A DNA stretch of 64,000 nucleotides from Paenibacillus sp. 19GGS1-52 (GCF_022369515.1 NZ_CP059724.1:2914001-2978000); one strand, 5' to 3'. Counted from the first letter of the stretch, positions 17,260-26,000 are shown. Notes: generated from the letters alone by a model not told the origin. Translations and numbers: made by a program.

Positions 17260-18549
17260 ATGAAGGCAGAAATTATTGCAGTCGGTACGGAACTTTTACT
17301 TGGCCAGATCGTGAATAGCAATGCCCAGTTTTTATCGGTAGAGCTTGCTGCATTAGGAATTGATGTGTATTTTCAAACCGTGGTTGGTGACAATAGCAGC
17401 CGGCTGCAGGAGGCCATCAAGATCGCACAAAGCCGTGCGGATGTTATTCTATTCACTGGCGGAATTGGTCCAACTGAGGACGATCTCACTAAAGATGCCT
17501 TGGCTGCTGCGTTGAGTCGAACGGTTCATATTGATCAGCTGGCGATGGATCATGTGCAGCGTTTTTTTGATGAGCGGAAGATTGTAATGACAGAAAATAA
17601 CCGTAAGCAAGCCATAATTATTGAAGGCACTACACCGCTTCCTAACGAGATCGGTCTTGCTGTTGGTATTGCTTTGGCTCACGACAATAAATATTATATC
17701 GTACTTCCTGGTCCGCCCCGGGAGATGAAGCCGATGTTCACAGATCAGGCCAAGCCGTGGCTGCAACAACATGCTTTAACTGATGAAATGCCGATTTACT
17801 CCAAAATGCTTAAATTCGCTGGAATTGGAGAATCGCTGCTGGAGGATAAGCTGATTGATCTCATTCACAGCCAGACTGATCCTACAATTGCACCATACGC
17901 CAAAGAAGGCGAGGTCACAGTCCGTATTTCGACAAAGGCTCCTTCCGAGCGAGAAGCAATGCAGAAGCTAGAGGTTATGGAACAGAAAATCAAGGAGATC
18001 CTTCCGGAGCATATGTATGCGAATATAGATGTACCTTTAGAACAGCTGATTGTGGACTGGATGGCTGATGCAGGACTGACCCTAAGCGCAGCGGAGAGCT
18101 GCACAGGGGGACTGCTGATGGAAAGCATCACTAATATACCCGGTAGCGCTACAATGTTTGCAGGAGGCATCGTCTGCTATTCTAATGATATGAAGAAAAA
18201 GCTGCTGAATGTGCCAAGTGCTTTACTCGAGGGGAAAGACGCTCCCGGAGCTGTCAGCCGTGAAGTAGCTGAGGTGCTGGCAGATCAGGTGAGAATGATC
18301 GCGGATACTGACTTTGGATTATCCGTTACAGGTGTAGCAGGACCAGGGTATTCTGAACGCAAACCCGTGGGTTTGGTATTTGTCGGCTTAGCTGAACGAG
18401 GCCGTAAGACAGAGGTGTACGAGCTTAATCTTAAAGGTACTCGCGAGAATATACGGCTGCGCACTGTTAAGGCTTTGCTCTACCGTCTCTGGCGCAGGCT
18501 GGAGGAACGTAAAGTTGAAACTCCGCTCGAGGGAACAGTCTTGCAATGA
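17260..18549 (+). CDS. cinA: Competence/damage-inducible protein CinA
   Basis: A 429-residue cytoplasmic enzyme of NAD and nucleotide-pyrophosphate salvage. The N-terminal MoCF-like domain (about 1-170) has the AEIIAVGTELLLGQIVNSN start and FTGGIGPTEDDLT. The C-terminal CinA domain (about 270-420), with LSAAESCTGG and VTGVAGPG, is of the NMN-deamidase type. ATG 17260 follows TAGGAGGCG. A long in-frame upstream reading covers the repeat element and lacks a ribosome site, so it is rejected. cinA-recA adjacency is conserved and in several Gram-positives gives joint competence expression, but here a terminator separates them. Confidence 0.94.
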   Translation: MKAEIIAVGTELLLGQIVNSNAQFLSVELAALGIDVYFQTVVGDNSSRLQEAIKIAQSRADVILFTGGIGPTEDDLTKDALAAALSRTVHIDQLAMDHVQRFFDERKIVMTENNRKQAIIIEGTTPLPNEIGLAVGIALAHDNKYYIVLPGPPREMKPMFTDQAKPWLQQHALTDEMPIYSKMLKFAGIGESLLEDKLIDLIHSQTDPTIAPYAKEGEVTVRISTKAPSEREAMQKLEVMEQKIKEILPEHMYANIDVPLEQLIVDWMADAGLTLSAAESCTGGLLMESITNIPGSATMFAGGIVCYSNDMKKKLLNVPSALLEGKDAPGAVSREVAEVLADQVRMIADTDFGLSVTGVAGPGYSERKPVGLVFVGLAERGRKTEVYELNLKGTRENIRLRTVKALLYRLWRRLEERKVETPLEGTVLQ

Positions 18550-18586
18550 CATTCAGTTTAGGTATATAATTGACCCATACGGAAGA

Positions 18587-18628
18587 ACCGTGGCACTGAG
18601 CTTTCTTTGCCGCGGTTTTTTGTTTTTT
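18587..18628 (+). terminator. Terminator after cinA
   Basis: ACCGTGGC pairs with GCCGCGGT (one G-U) around a 13-base loop, followed by TTTTTTGTTTTTT. Confidence 0.88.
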
Positions 18629-18708
18629 ATGGTTCTTTGTTATTATGGGTTAGCTTCCTGTGATCAACTTACAATAAAAGGGATAATTAACCTAAGAATC
18701 AAAAAAAA

Positions 18709-18722
18709 CGAATGTATGTTCG
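18709..18722 (+). promoter_or_regulatory. LexA (SOS) box upstream of recA
   Basis: CGAATGTATGTTCG matches the Gram-positive LexA box (CGAACNNNNGTTCG) with one deviation. It lies ten bases upstream of the recA -35 box, as expected for SOS repression. Confidence 0.85.
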
Positions 18723-18731
18723 AAAAAAAGC

Positions 18732-18760
18732 TTGGCAAGACTTCCAAAACACGCTATTAT
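18732..18760 (+). promoter_or_regulatory. Sigma-A promoter of recA
   Basis: TTGGCA (18732-18737) and TATTAT (18755-18760) are 17 bases apart, directly downstream of the LexA box. Confidence 0.8.
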
Positions 18761-18791
18761 ATTACTATAAACAGTGAAGGAAGTGGTCTGA

Positions 18792-19856
18792 TTGTCAGAT
18801 CGTAGTGCAGCGTTGGAGATAGCTCTTCGTCAAATAGAAAAACAATTTGGTAAAGGTTCGATCATGAAACTGGGAGAGTCCACTCATATGCAAGTGGAAG
18901 TTGTACCTAGTGGATCTTTGGCACTTGATATTGCGTTAGGTATTGGCGGACTTCCCAAAGGACGGATTATTGAAGTGTATGGACCAGAATCTTCTGGTAA
19001 GACAACCGTTGCTCTTCATGCTATTGCAGAAGTACAACGGTATGGAGGACAAGCTGCATTTATCGATGCTGAGCATGCTCTCGACCCTAAATATGCTAAG
19101 GCCTTGGGTGTAAACATTGATGAGCTTCTCCTGTCTCAGCCAGATACGGGTGAGCAGGCGCTTGAAATTGCTGAAGCACTCGTTCGCAGTGGAGCTGTAG
19201 ACATTATTGTCATCGACTCCGTAGCGGCATTGGTGCCAAAGGCTGAAATTGAAGGCGATATGGGTGATTCTCATATGGGTTTACAAGCTCGTTTAATGTC
19301 TCAGGCTTTGCGTAAGCTGAATGGTGTAATCAGTAAATCGAATACGATTGCAATTTTCATTAATCAGCTCCGTGAGAAAATCGGAGTTATGTTCGGTAAT
19401 CCGGAGACCACTCCAGGTGGTCGGGCCTTGAAATTCTACTCTTCGGTGCGGTTAGATGTACGTCGTGTAGAGAGTATTAAGATGGGTAACGATGTCGTAG
19501 GTAACCGTACTAAGATCAAAGTCGTGAAGAACAAGGTAGCGCCTCCGTTTAAGCAGGCGGATGTAGATATCATGTACGGTGAAGGGATTTCCAAAGAAGG
19601 AAGTCTGGTGGATATTGGTATTGATTTGGATATCGTTAACAAGAGTGGCGCGTGGTATTCCTACGAGGGCGAACGTTTAGGCCAAGGACGGGAAAATGCC
19701 AAGCAGTTTCTGAAAGAACATCAGGAAATGGCGCTTGAAATTGAGAATAAGATTCGTGAAGCAAGCAATTTATCAACTATTGTTGCTGCGCCGAAGGCAG
19801 CAGAGATTGAAGCAGAACAAAAAGAAGAAGAAAATCTACTGCTTGAAATTGAATAA
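18792..19856 (+). CDS. recA: Recombinase RecA
   Basis: The DNA strand-exchange ATPase and LexA co-protease, 354 residues. Walker [10 protein letters not shown] begins at residue 64. The MAW-type region [23 protein letters not shown] and the L2 loop region around [27 protein letters not shown] are intact. The C-terminus is acidic, as usual. The start codon is TTG 18792, with AAGGAAGTGG upstream; no ATG is available near the family start. It has its own LexA-controlled promoter and a terminator at 19899, followed by recX. Confidence 0.98.
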   Translation: MSDRSAALEIALRQIEKQFGKGSIMKLGESTHMQVEVVPSGSLALDIALGIGGLPKGRIIEVYGPESSGKTTVALHAIAEVQRYGGQAAFIDAEHALDPKYAKALGVNIDELLLSQPDTGEQALEIAEALVRSGAVDIIVIDSVAALVPKAEIEGDMGDSHMGLQARLMSQALRKLNGVISKSNTIAIFINQLREKIGVMFGNPETTPGGRALKFYSSVRLDVRRVESIKMGNDVVGNRTKIKVVKNKVAPPFKQADVDIMYGEGISKEGSLVDIGIDLDIVNKSGAWYSYEGERLGQGRENAKQFLKEHQEMALEIENKIREASNLSTIVAAPKAAEIEAEQKEEENLLLEIE

Positions 19857-19898
19857 TATCACTCGTTGAACATGGGGTTAAATTACATTTATGGCGCG

Positions 19899-19934
19899 AG
19901 CGCCCTGCGAAAGACTGTAGCAGGGTGCTTTTTC
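19899..19934 (+). terminator. Terminator between recA and recX
   Basis: AGCGCCCTGC pairs with GCAGGGTGCT (one G-U) and is followed by TTTTTCC. It may let only part of recA transcripts continue into recX. Confidence 0.82.
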
Positions 19935-19990
19935 CTAATAAATAAGTGTATGAAGAATAAGGATATACAGCTATGAGGTGACAAACAGCC

Positions 19991-20725
19991 ATGGTAATTC
20001 AATTGAACCCTGAACCGGAAGAGCAGGATGAACAGGTACTGGCCCATTTTCCTGAAAATGAGCCTCTGGAAATTACGCGAGTAGAACTGCAGAAGAAGTC
20101 GAAATATCGTTATATCATTCATTTCGGGGCTTATAACATGACTGTTCATGAAGATGTCATGATTAAATATCGAATGATTACTGGGAATACTTTTATTAAA
20201 GCTGACCTAGAGGAAATTATTGTGGCGGACGAGCGCCAACGAGCCTATGTAGAGGGACTGCGTTATCTGGAACGGAAGGCGCGTACAGCTCTGGAGATGA
20301 CCCGCCGTTTACGGGAGAAGGAAATAGGGGAGACTATTATCGCGGAAGTGCTGCAGCGTTTGCAGCAGGAACGGCTGATAGACGATTCTTTATATGCCAA
20401 ACAATGGGCAGAGCAGCGCATTATGAACCAGCGCAAGGGCAAGATGCGGATTCGCCAGGAGCTGCGTGAGAAGGGTATCGACAAATCTTTGATCTCTGAG
20501 GTGTTGGAGAATATTAGCCCGGAGCAGGAACTGGAGATCGCACTTGAGACAGGCCGGAAGAAGTGGAATCTGATTCGCGGTGATGTCGCAGGCAAGCGAA
20601 ATAAGACTGGAGCCTTCTTAATGCGGCGTGGATTTACAGGTGAAATGGTACGCCAAGTTCTGAATACTTTGCTTCAGGAAGAGGATTTTGAGGGTGAAGA
20701 AGAGGAAATATACTACACTGACTGA
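19991..20725 (+). CDS. recX: Regulatory protein RecX
   Basis: A modulator of RecA filaments, 244 residues. It is built of three-helix repeats. The best conserved are RYLERKARTALEMTRRLREKEI (from about residue 93), ERLIDDSLYAKQWAEQR, KGKMRIRQELREKGID and a C-terminal RRGFTGEMVRQVL repeat. The N-terminal 60 residues form a basic/beta extension common in Firmicute RecX. ATG 19991 follows TGAGGTGAC. Position directly after recA supports the call. No separate promoter is evident, so it probably depends on readthrough of the terminator at 19899. Confidence 0.9.
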   Translation: MVIQLNPEPEEQDEQVLAHFPENEPLEITRVELQKKSKYRYIIHFGAYNMTVHEDVMIKYRMITGNTFIKADLEEIIVADERQRAYVEGLRYLERKARTALEMTRRLREKEIGETIIAEVLQRLQQERLIDDSLYAKQWAEQRIMNQRKGKMRIRQELREKGIDKSLISEVLENISPEQELEIALETGRKKWNLIRGDVAGKRNKTGAFLMRRGFTGEMVRQVLNTLLQEEDFEGEEEEIYYTD

Positions 20726-20757
20726 TTCTCTTGACTTTAATGAGTATATCGTCTCTC

Positions 20758-20787
20758 TTGACAATGTCTTTTTATAAATAATAAAAT
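20758..20787 (+). promoter_or_regulatory. Sigma-A promoter upstream of the rny leader
   Basis: TTGACA (20758-20763) and TAAAAT (20782-20787) are 18 bases apart. The predicted start near 20794 leaves a leader of about 240 nt before rny. Confidence 0.65.
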
Positions 20788-20793
20788 ATAACA

Positions 20794-21031
20794 TGAATCG
20801 GCATAAAGTAAGAATCCTTTTTCCTTCCCAAAAAGGTAACCCTTACTCGCGATTCGCGTACAACTCATATGAAATGTAAACGCCGGATAAGGCGGGCAGT
20901 GTGCATGTAATCATGTGCAGTAATGGCAATCGGTGAATTTACCGGTTTTTTGTATGGTGATGGAACGGATAGTTTAACAACTGCACAATTCCCAAGGTAA
21001 CTCTTGGAGGAATCAACGAGGAGGTGAACAG
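20794..21031 (+). promoter_or_regulatory. Structured leader of rny with an internal terminator
   Basis: The 306-base gap between recX and rny holds no gene. It shows a nested hairpin (AGTAAG/CTTACT enclosing CCTTTTT/AAAAAGG, 20807-20847), a CGCG/CGCG hairpin (20848-20858), and CGCC/GGCG (20881-20894). A true terminator-like hairpin with six T follows at 20928-20951. No good promoter is visible between that terminator and rny. Either recX transcripts end here, or the leader controls rny by attenuation. No known riboswitch consensus was recognised. Confidence 0.5.
20928..20951 (+). terminator. Terminator-like hairpin in the rny leader
   Basis: AATCGGT/ACCGGTT stem (one G-U), six-base loop, six T. 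It lies downstream of the only good promoter found for rny. Confidence 0.7.
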
Positions 21032-22573
21032 ATGCCAATTATCATCTGGATCATTATCGTTCTCGTTGTAGCTGCCTTATTCTTTGGGTTCGGTTATTTT
21101 ATTCGTAAATCCATTGCAGAAGCTAAAATTTCAAGCGCAGAGAAAGAAGCCCTCGTCATCGTGGAGAACGCGAAGAAAGAGGCGGAAGCGCTGAAGAAGG
21201 AAACGGTATTGGAAGCTAAGGACGAAATCCATAGAATCCGTACCGAAGCTGAGAAAGAAACTCGTGAACGTCGGAATGAAATCCAACGACAAGAGAGACG
21301 TTTGCTGCAAAAGGAAGAATCGCTGGATAAAAAAATGGAATCGCTTGAACGAAAAGAAGAACAAGTAGCGAACAAAGAGAAACGAATTGATGAAACCCAA
21401 CAGCAAATTGATGTCATTTACAAAAATCAAGTCACGGAATTGGAGCGTATCTCCAATTTGAGCATCGAAGACGCAAGAAGTATCATTCTTAGCAATGTAG
21501 AGCAAGAAGTTCGCCATGAGACCGCACAGATGATTAAGGAAATTGAGCAGCAAGCTAAAGAAGAAGCGGATAAGAAAGCCCGTGAAATCATTACACTCGC
21601 TATTCAACGTTGCGCAGCTGATCATGTAGCGGAAACAACGGTTTCGGTGGTTACGTTGCCGAATGAAGAAATGAAAGGCCGGATTATTGGTCGTGAAGGT
21701 CGGAACATTCGCGCACTGGAAACTCTTACCGGTATTGACCTCATTATTGATGATACGCCGGAAGCTGTTATTTTGTCAGGATTTGATCCAATCCGCCGCG
21801 AAGTGGCTCGTACAGCACTTGAGAAGCTTGTGGCTGACGGACGTATCCATCCAGCTAGAATTGAAGAAATGGTTGAGAAATCCCGTAAAGAAGTGGATGA
21901 ACGGATTCGGGAATACGGTGAGCAGGCTACCTTTGAGGTAGGTGTTCATGGATTGCATCCGGATCTGATCAAAATTCTGGGCCGTCTGAAATTCCGTACA
22001 AGCTACGGTCAAAATGTATTGAAGCACTCTATGGAGGTTGCTTATTTGACTGGACTGATGGCCGGTGAGCTAGGGGAAGACATCGTGCTTGCAAAACGTG
22101 CCGGACTGCTCCATGATATCGGCAAAGCGCTTGATCATGAAGTAGAAGGTTCGCACGTCGAGATCGGTGCTGAACTTGCGAAGAAATACAAAGAGCATCC
22201 AGTTGTGCTTAACAGTATCGCATCTCATCATGGAGACTGCGAGGCTACCTCGGTTATTGCAATGCTGGTTGGTGCCGCTGATGCTTTATCAGCCGCAAGA
22301 CCAGGCGCACGCCGTGAAACACTGGAAACGTATATCAAGCGTCTGGAAAAGCTGGAGGAAATCTCCGAGTCCTTCGAAGGCGTCGAGAAATCCTACGCCA
22401 TTCAAGCGGGCCGCGAGGTTCGCGTAATGGTGCAGCCTGAGAAGATAGACGATGCTGAAGCATTCCGTCTGGCTCGCGATATTACGAAGATGATTGAGAG
22501 TGAACTGGATTATCCAGGACATATCAAGGTTACCGTTATCCGCGAGACACGGGCTGTAGAATACGCTAAATAA
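21032..22573 (+). CDS. rny: Ribonuclease Y
   Basis: The membrane-anchored endoribonuclease that starts bulk mRNA decay in Firmicutes, 513 residues. The order is N-terminal membrane span (about 3-24), a long coiled coil (about 30-200, repeated EKE/EAL heptads), a KH RNA-binding domain (about 205-270, [15 protein letters not shown]), and an HD domain with catalytic H361-D362 in [15 protein letters not shown] 21032 follows GAGGAGGTGAAC. The nearby ribonuclease rnjB and phosphodiesterase ymdB are also in this window; rny-ymdB adjacency is conserved in Bacillus. Copy B of the hairpin element and a terminator follow. Confidence 0.97.
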   Translation: MPIIIWIIIVLVVAALFFGFGYFIRKSIAEAKISSAEKEALVIVENAKKEAEALKKETVLEAKDEIHRIRTEAEKETRERRNEIQRQERRLLQKEESLDKKMESLERKEEQVANKEKRIDETQQQIDVIYKNQVTELERISNLSIEDARSIILSNVEQEVRHETAQMIKEIEQQAKEEADKKAREIITLAIQRCAADHVAETTVSVVTLPNEEMKGRIIGREGRNIRALETLTGIDLIIDDTPEAVILSGFDPIRREVARTALEKLVADGRIHPARIEEMVEKSRKEVDERIREYGEQATFEVGVHGLHPDLIKILGRLKFRTSYGQNVLKHSMEVAYLTGLMAGELGEDIVLAKRAGLLHDIGKALDHEVEGSHVEIGAELAKKYKEHPVVLNSIASHHGDCEATSVIAMLVGAADALSAARPGARRETLETYIKRLEKLEEISESFEGVEKSYAIQAGREVRVMVQPEKIDDAEAFRLARDITKMIESELDYPGHIKVTVIRETRAVEYAK

Positions 22574-22578
22574 GCAAA

Positions 22579-22678
22579 CAAGCAGAAACGGTAGCTGCGC
22601 CTGTAATCAGGACAGCATCCGTTTCTACGGGAAATATAAGGATAAAGCTTAAGCAAAACTTATACTTTCTTATATTTT
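22579..22678 (+). repeat. Copy B of a ~100-bp two-hairpin intergenic element
   Basis: It starts CAAGCAGAAACGG. Hairpin 1 has outer stem AGAAACGG/CCGTTTCT and inner stems GCTG/CAGC and CCTG/CAGG (22584-22626). Hairpin 2 pairs AAATATAAG (22632-22640) with CTTATATTT (22669-22677) across a 28-nt loop. It shares layout, size and the ATAAGGATAAA block with the inverted copy at 17111-17211. The T-A pair in stem 2 here is a G-C pair there. Confidence 0.75.
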
Positions 22679-22687
22679 AAGAAAATT

Positions 22688-22713
22688 GGCCCCTAAGCGG
22701 GGGCCTTTTTTTC
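22688..22713 (+). terminator. Terminator after rny
   Basis: GGCCCC/GGGGCC stem, five-base loop, seven T. Confidence 0.9.
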
Positions 22714-22775
22714 TTTAAAAATGGATGACTCAGAATGAAAATATACACAGTGGTTCAGTTTAGGAGGAGAAGATC

Positions 22776-23570
22776 ATAAAAGTTTTATTTATTGGAGATA
22801 TCGTAGGAAACACTGGAAGAAAAGCACTGCGCGAGATGCTGCCTTCCCTGAAAACTAAATACCAGCCGCATATTATTATTGTCAATGGGGAGAACTCTGC
22901 TGCCGGCAGAGGTATTACTTCTTCCATTGCTAATGAGTTTTTTAATTGGGGAGTTCACGGCATCACTTTGGGCAATCACACTTGGGATAACAAAGACATC
23001 TTTGAATTCATCGATGATGAGCCACGAATTATCCGTCCCGCCAATTTCCCGCCAGGAACACCAGGCCGAGGTTATACTGTCGTTAAAGCCAATGGCAAGG
23101 AATTGGCGATTGTCAATCTGCAAGGCCGTACTTTTTTACCGCCTATCGATTGTCCTTTCCGTGTTGGAGAAGAAATTGTTGAAGAGCTGCGTAAGGAGCA
23201 TAAGTGTATTCTTGTTGATTTCCATGCGGAGGCCACGTCGGAGAAAATAGCTATGGGTTACTTTATGGATGGACAGGTGTCGATAGTGGTAGGGACTCAT
23301 ACTCATGTTCAGAGCAATGATGATGTGATTTTACCGGGCGGAACAGCCTTTTTGACCGATGCCGGCATGGTTGGTTCTAGAGAAGGGATTCTCGGGATGG
23401 AAAAAGACGCAGTCTTGTATAAGTTCACTACTCAGCTTCCGGCACGATTTGTTGTAGACGAAGGCAAGTGGCAGCTCAACGGTTTATTTGTAGAGTTGGA
23501 TGAGGACACTGGTGCGGCAAAACGTCTAGAGAAGATACGCCTGCGTGAAGATGAGTGGGTCATGAGCTAG
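22776..23570 (+). CDS. ymdB: YmdB-family metallophosphoesterase, apparent ATA start
   Basis: A metal-dependent phosphodiesterase (2',3'-cyclic nucleotide activity in B. subtilis YmdB, which affects biofilm and motility). The usual family start, M(K/R)xLFIGDIVG, is encoded here as IKVLFIGDIVG from ATA 22776. An in-frame TAG at 22761 precludes any earlier start, and the first ATG (22836) would remove the metal ligand D8. GGAGGAG at 22763-22769 is ideally spaced for ATA 22776. With that start the protein has 264 residues, the B. subtilis length, and D8, E39, N67 and H68 fall at the family numbering. A sequencing error in the start codon is the main alternative. Confidence 0.85.
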   Translation: MKVLFIGDIVGNTGRKALREMLPSLKTKYQPHIIIVNGENSAAGRGITSSIANEFFNWGVHGITLGNHTWDNKDIFEFIDDEPRIIRPANFPPGTPGRGYTVVKANGKELAIVNLQGRTFLPPIDCPFRVGEEIVEELRKEHKCILVDFHAEATSEKIAMGYFMDGQVSIVVGTHTHVQSNDDVILPGGTAFLTDAGMVGSREGILGMEKDAVLYKFTTQLPARFVVDEGKWQLNGLFVELDEDTGAAKRLEKIRLREDEWVMS

Positions 23571-23694
23571 TCTGATTTTGGTGAGTCTAGTAAATAAGTC
23601 GGGAAAAATGATGGATTTAAGCGAAGTGTGATATTTTTTATAGCAGAAAAGAGTATCTTTTGTACCATTTTCTCCGAAGAGGTCCGCAAAAAGA

Positions 23695-23719
23695 AGGAAT
23701 TATTTCTTCTCTCGCGAAT
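23695..23719 (+). promoter_or_regulatory. Sigma-H-type promoter of spoVS
   Basis: AGGAATT (23695-23701) and CGCGAAT (23713-23719) are 11 bases apart and resemble the sigma-H consensus (RnAGGAWWW / RnnGAAT). spoVS is sigma-H-controlled in B. subtilis. Confidence 0.5.
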
Positions 23720-23773
23720 AACATCTACTGTAGTGGAAGAACACCAACATTTTTCCCAGGGGAGGTACTTACT

Positions 23774-24034
23774 ATGGATGTATTAAAAGTATCAGCTAAA
23801 TCCAATCCAAATTCCGTCGCCGGTGCATTAGCAGGTGTTCTTCGTGAACGTGGAACGGCCGAGCTACAGGCTATTGGAGCAGGTGCACTGAATCAAGCAG
23901 TTAAAGCTGTCGCTATCGCCCGGGGATTCGTCGCACCAAGCGGCGTCGACTTGATTTGTATTCCAGCCTTTACCGATATTAAGATTGATGGAGAAGATCG
24001 GACGGCGATTAAGCTGATTGTCGAGCCCAGATAA
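23774..24034 (+). CDS. spoVS: Stage V sporulation protein S
   Basis: An 86-residue Alba-like protein, exactly the family length: MDVLKVSAKSNPNSVAGALAG start, then the AIGAGALNQAVKAVAIARG helix. In B. subtilis it is needed for spore coat and cortex completion and affects septation; its small size and fold suggest nucleic-acid binding. ATG 23774 follows GGGGAGGTACTT. A longer in-frame upstream reading has no ribosome site. The ymdB-spoVS pair is conserved. A sigma-H-like promoter lies upstream and a terminator downstream. Confidence 0.96.
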   Translation: MDVLKVSAKSNPNSVAGALAGVLRERGTAELQAIGAGALNQAVKAVAIARGFVAPSGVDLICIPAFTDIKIDGEDRTAIKLIVEPR

Positions 24035-24057
24035 TAGATTAGCAGTTTGGATAGAAG

Positions 24058-24086
24058 CCTGTTTGCTTTTGTAGACAGGTTTTTTT
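24058..24086 (+). terminator. Terminator after spoVS
   Basis: CCTGTTT/AGACAGG stem (one G-U), eight-base loop, seven T. Confidence 0.85.
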
Positions 24087-24149
24087 CTTTTGTATTTATA
24101 GCAGTAGGTTTCGGTACATAAACGGAGCAAGGGAAAGTGAGGGAGTCTC

Positions 24150-25118
24150 TTGAACAGAGCCGATAAGCTGAAGGTAGCAGATTTTCACTGTGATGTACTT
24201 AGCAAGATGCAGGCCTTTCCGGATATTAATTTCGAGAACGATCTTCGTCTTGATGTTACTGCGGAACGCCTACAGGCGGGTGGGGTAGGAATGCAATGCT
24301 TCGCAATCTATCTGTCTGCCGCCAGAGGAAGACCTAGCTTCGAGAGTGTTCTGGGACAAATTAGTTTCTTCAGGGAAAAGATAACAGGCTCAGGAGGCTT
24401 GCAGTGGCTGCGCTGGAGGGAAGATATAGAGAATCAGATGATTATCCCCCCAAGCTGGGGAATGCTCTCTCTGGAAGGCGTAGACGGTCTGGAGGGCAAT
24501 CTATTCTATGCTGAGCTTTGCTTCGAGCTTGGGGTGCGTTTCTTCGGAGTAACCTGGAATTATGCTAACTGGGCTGCAGATGGGGTCTTGGAGAAGAGGA
24601 ATGGTGGATTCACGGAGAAAGGGCGGGAACTGGTAGAGTGGTGCAATCGCAGTGGAATGCTACTGGATGTTTCGCATCTGTCACCGGCAGGCTTCTGGGA
24701 GCTTAAAGAGCTTAGTACGCGGCCTTTTATTGCCTCCCATTCCAATGCTGCTGCAATCTGCAAGCACCCGCGTAATTTGAACGATGAGCAGATAAAAGCG
24801 GTGATTGCTATGGACGGTCGCATGGGCTTGACCTTTTTTCCGAGCTTTGTACGTGACGAAGGTACGGCAAAAGCTGAGGATTTACTGAAGCACATTGATC
24901 ATGTCTGCAGTCTTGGTGGTGATAAGCAGCTGATGTTTGGATCCGATTTTGACGGGATCGATTCCTGGCTGGAGAACCTGGAGCATCCGGGGAAATATCC
25001 GGAGTTTGCAGATCTATTGCTTGCGCACTATTCGGAAGATTCTGTGAAAGGTTGGTTATCTGGCAATGCTATGTCCTATTTGAAGCTACATATGCCGTCT
25101 AAAGCCGCTCAACCGTGA
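24150..25118 (+). CDS. Membrane-dipeptidase family (M19) peptidase
   Basis: A zinc amidohydrolase-fold dipeptidase of 322 residues. Metal ligands can be read in order: HCD (FHCDVLS, about residue 13), glutamate in LEGVDGL, histidines in DVSHLS and ASHSNA, and aspartate in FGSDFDGI. No signal peptide is present, so the enzyme is cytoplasmic despite the family name. Bacterial members cleave dipeptides, including D-containing ones. TTG 24150 follows GAGGGAGTC. It follows spoVS, an arrangement common in Paenibacillus, but a role in sporulation is not shown. Confidence 0.9.
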   Translation: MNRADKLKVADFHCDVLSKMQAFPDINFENDLRLDVTAERLQAGGVGMQCFAIYLSAARGRPSFESVLGQISFFREKITGSGGLQWLRWREDIENQMIIPPSWGMLSLEGVDGLEGNLFYAELCFELGVRFFGVTWNYANWAADGVLEKRNGGFTEKGRELVEWCNRSGMLLDVSHLSPAGFWELKELSTRPFIASHSNAAAICKHPRNLNDEQIKAVIAMDGRMGLTFFPSFVRDEGTAKAEDLLKHIDHVCSLGGDKQLMFGSDFDGIDSWLENLEHPGKYPEFADLLLAHYSEDSVKGWLSGNAMSYLKLHMPSKAAQP

Positions 25119-25201
25119 CAATCCTGTTCCGAAATCATAAAATGTCGAAAAAAAGAACATTAAAGTGAGGAGCTTCCTTTTTATTTTTGCTGAATAAGAT
25201 G

Positions 25202-25207
25202 TATAAT
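25202..25207 (+). promoter_or_regulatory. -10 box upstream of pduL
   Basis: A perfect TATAAT with a poor T-rich -35 region, 50 bases before the start of the phosphotransacylase gene. Confidence 0.45.
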
Positions 25208-25257
25208 ATTCAATGGCTTGTACAGATACTAGAGAAAATACAAGGAGTGACTTTACA

Positions 25258-25830
25258 ATGAGCAAGACTGTACCCGTAGGTGTGTCGGCCCGACATATTC
25301 ACCTAACGCAGGAGCATGTGGAAGCGTTGTTTGGCCCAGGCTATCAATTAACTGAGTTCAAACCGCTCTCCCAACCCGGACAATTTGCAGCAAATGAACA
25401 AGTAGCAGTAATCGGAAGCAAGAGTAAATTCGACAAAGTAAGAATTCTCGGACCTGTGCGTCCGGCATCCCAACTGGAAATCTCGCGCACTGACTCTTTC
25501 AGCCTCGGCGTGAAAGCACCTGTACGCGAATCCGGCAACATCGAAGGTACACCAGGCATTACTCTTAAAGGTCCTGCCGGCGAAGTCGTACTGGAAACAG
25601 GCGTTATTATTGCAGCCCGTCATATTCACTTTCATACTTCCGAAGCTGAAGCTTGGGGCATTGCTGACAAGCAATTGCTGAAAGTTCGTCTTGGTGGAGA
25701 TCGTGGACTCGTACTAGAGAACGTGCTGGCGCGTGTATCTGACAACTTTGCACTTGACATGCATATCGACACCGACGAAGCTAACGCTGCAGGTGCCAAC
25801 AATGGCGATACTGCTGAAATTGTAGACTAG
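25258..25830 (+). CDS. pduL: PduL-type phosphate acyltransferase
   Basis: A 190-residue PduL phosphotransacylase, which interconverts acyl-CoA and acyl phosphate. Two beta-barrel halves each carry zinc-binding histidines: SARHIHL (H13, H15) and AARHIHFH. ATG 25258 follows AAGGAGTGAC; the in-frame extension from 25213 has no ribosome site. The short encapsulation peptide used for microcompartments is not evident, and no shell-protein genes are near, so this is a free cytoplasmic acetate/propionate enzyme. A terminator follows. Confidence 0.9.
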   Translation: MSKTVPVGVSARHIHLTQEHVEALFGPGYQLTEFKPLSQPGQFAANEQVAVIGSKSKFDKVRILGPVRPASQLEISRTDSFSLGVKAPVRESGNIEGTPGITLKGPAGEVVLETGVIIAARHIHFHTSEAEAWGIADKQLLKVRLGGDRGLVLENVLARVSDNFALDMHIDTDEANAAGANNGDTAEIVD

Positions 25831-25852
25831 TCTTTTTTATTCATAACGAATG

Positions 25853-25883
25853 AGAGCGGGGGAGAGGTCCTTCGCTCTTTTTA
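25853..25883 (+). terminator. Terminator after pduL
   Basis: AGAGCG/CGCTCT stem with a partly paired interior, followed by TTTTTATTG. Confidence 0.7.
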
Positions 25884-26000
25884 TTGTTTTAAACTAAGTG
25901 CGTATGTTAGCAGGAAAAGGGTTATTATTTAAGTATGAGGGATTAACGTTGTTATGCTCCTTTGAAGTAATAAAGTGCAAAATTGGGAGTGATGATATGT

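Noticed and set aside
18515..18805. 96-codon frame between cinA and recA
   Set aside because: It covers the cinA terminator, the LexA box and the recA promoter, and its composition follows those signals.
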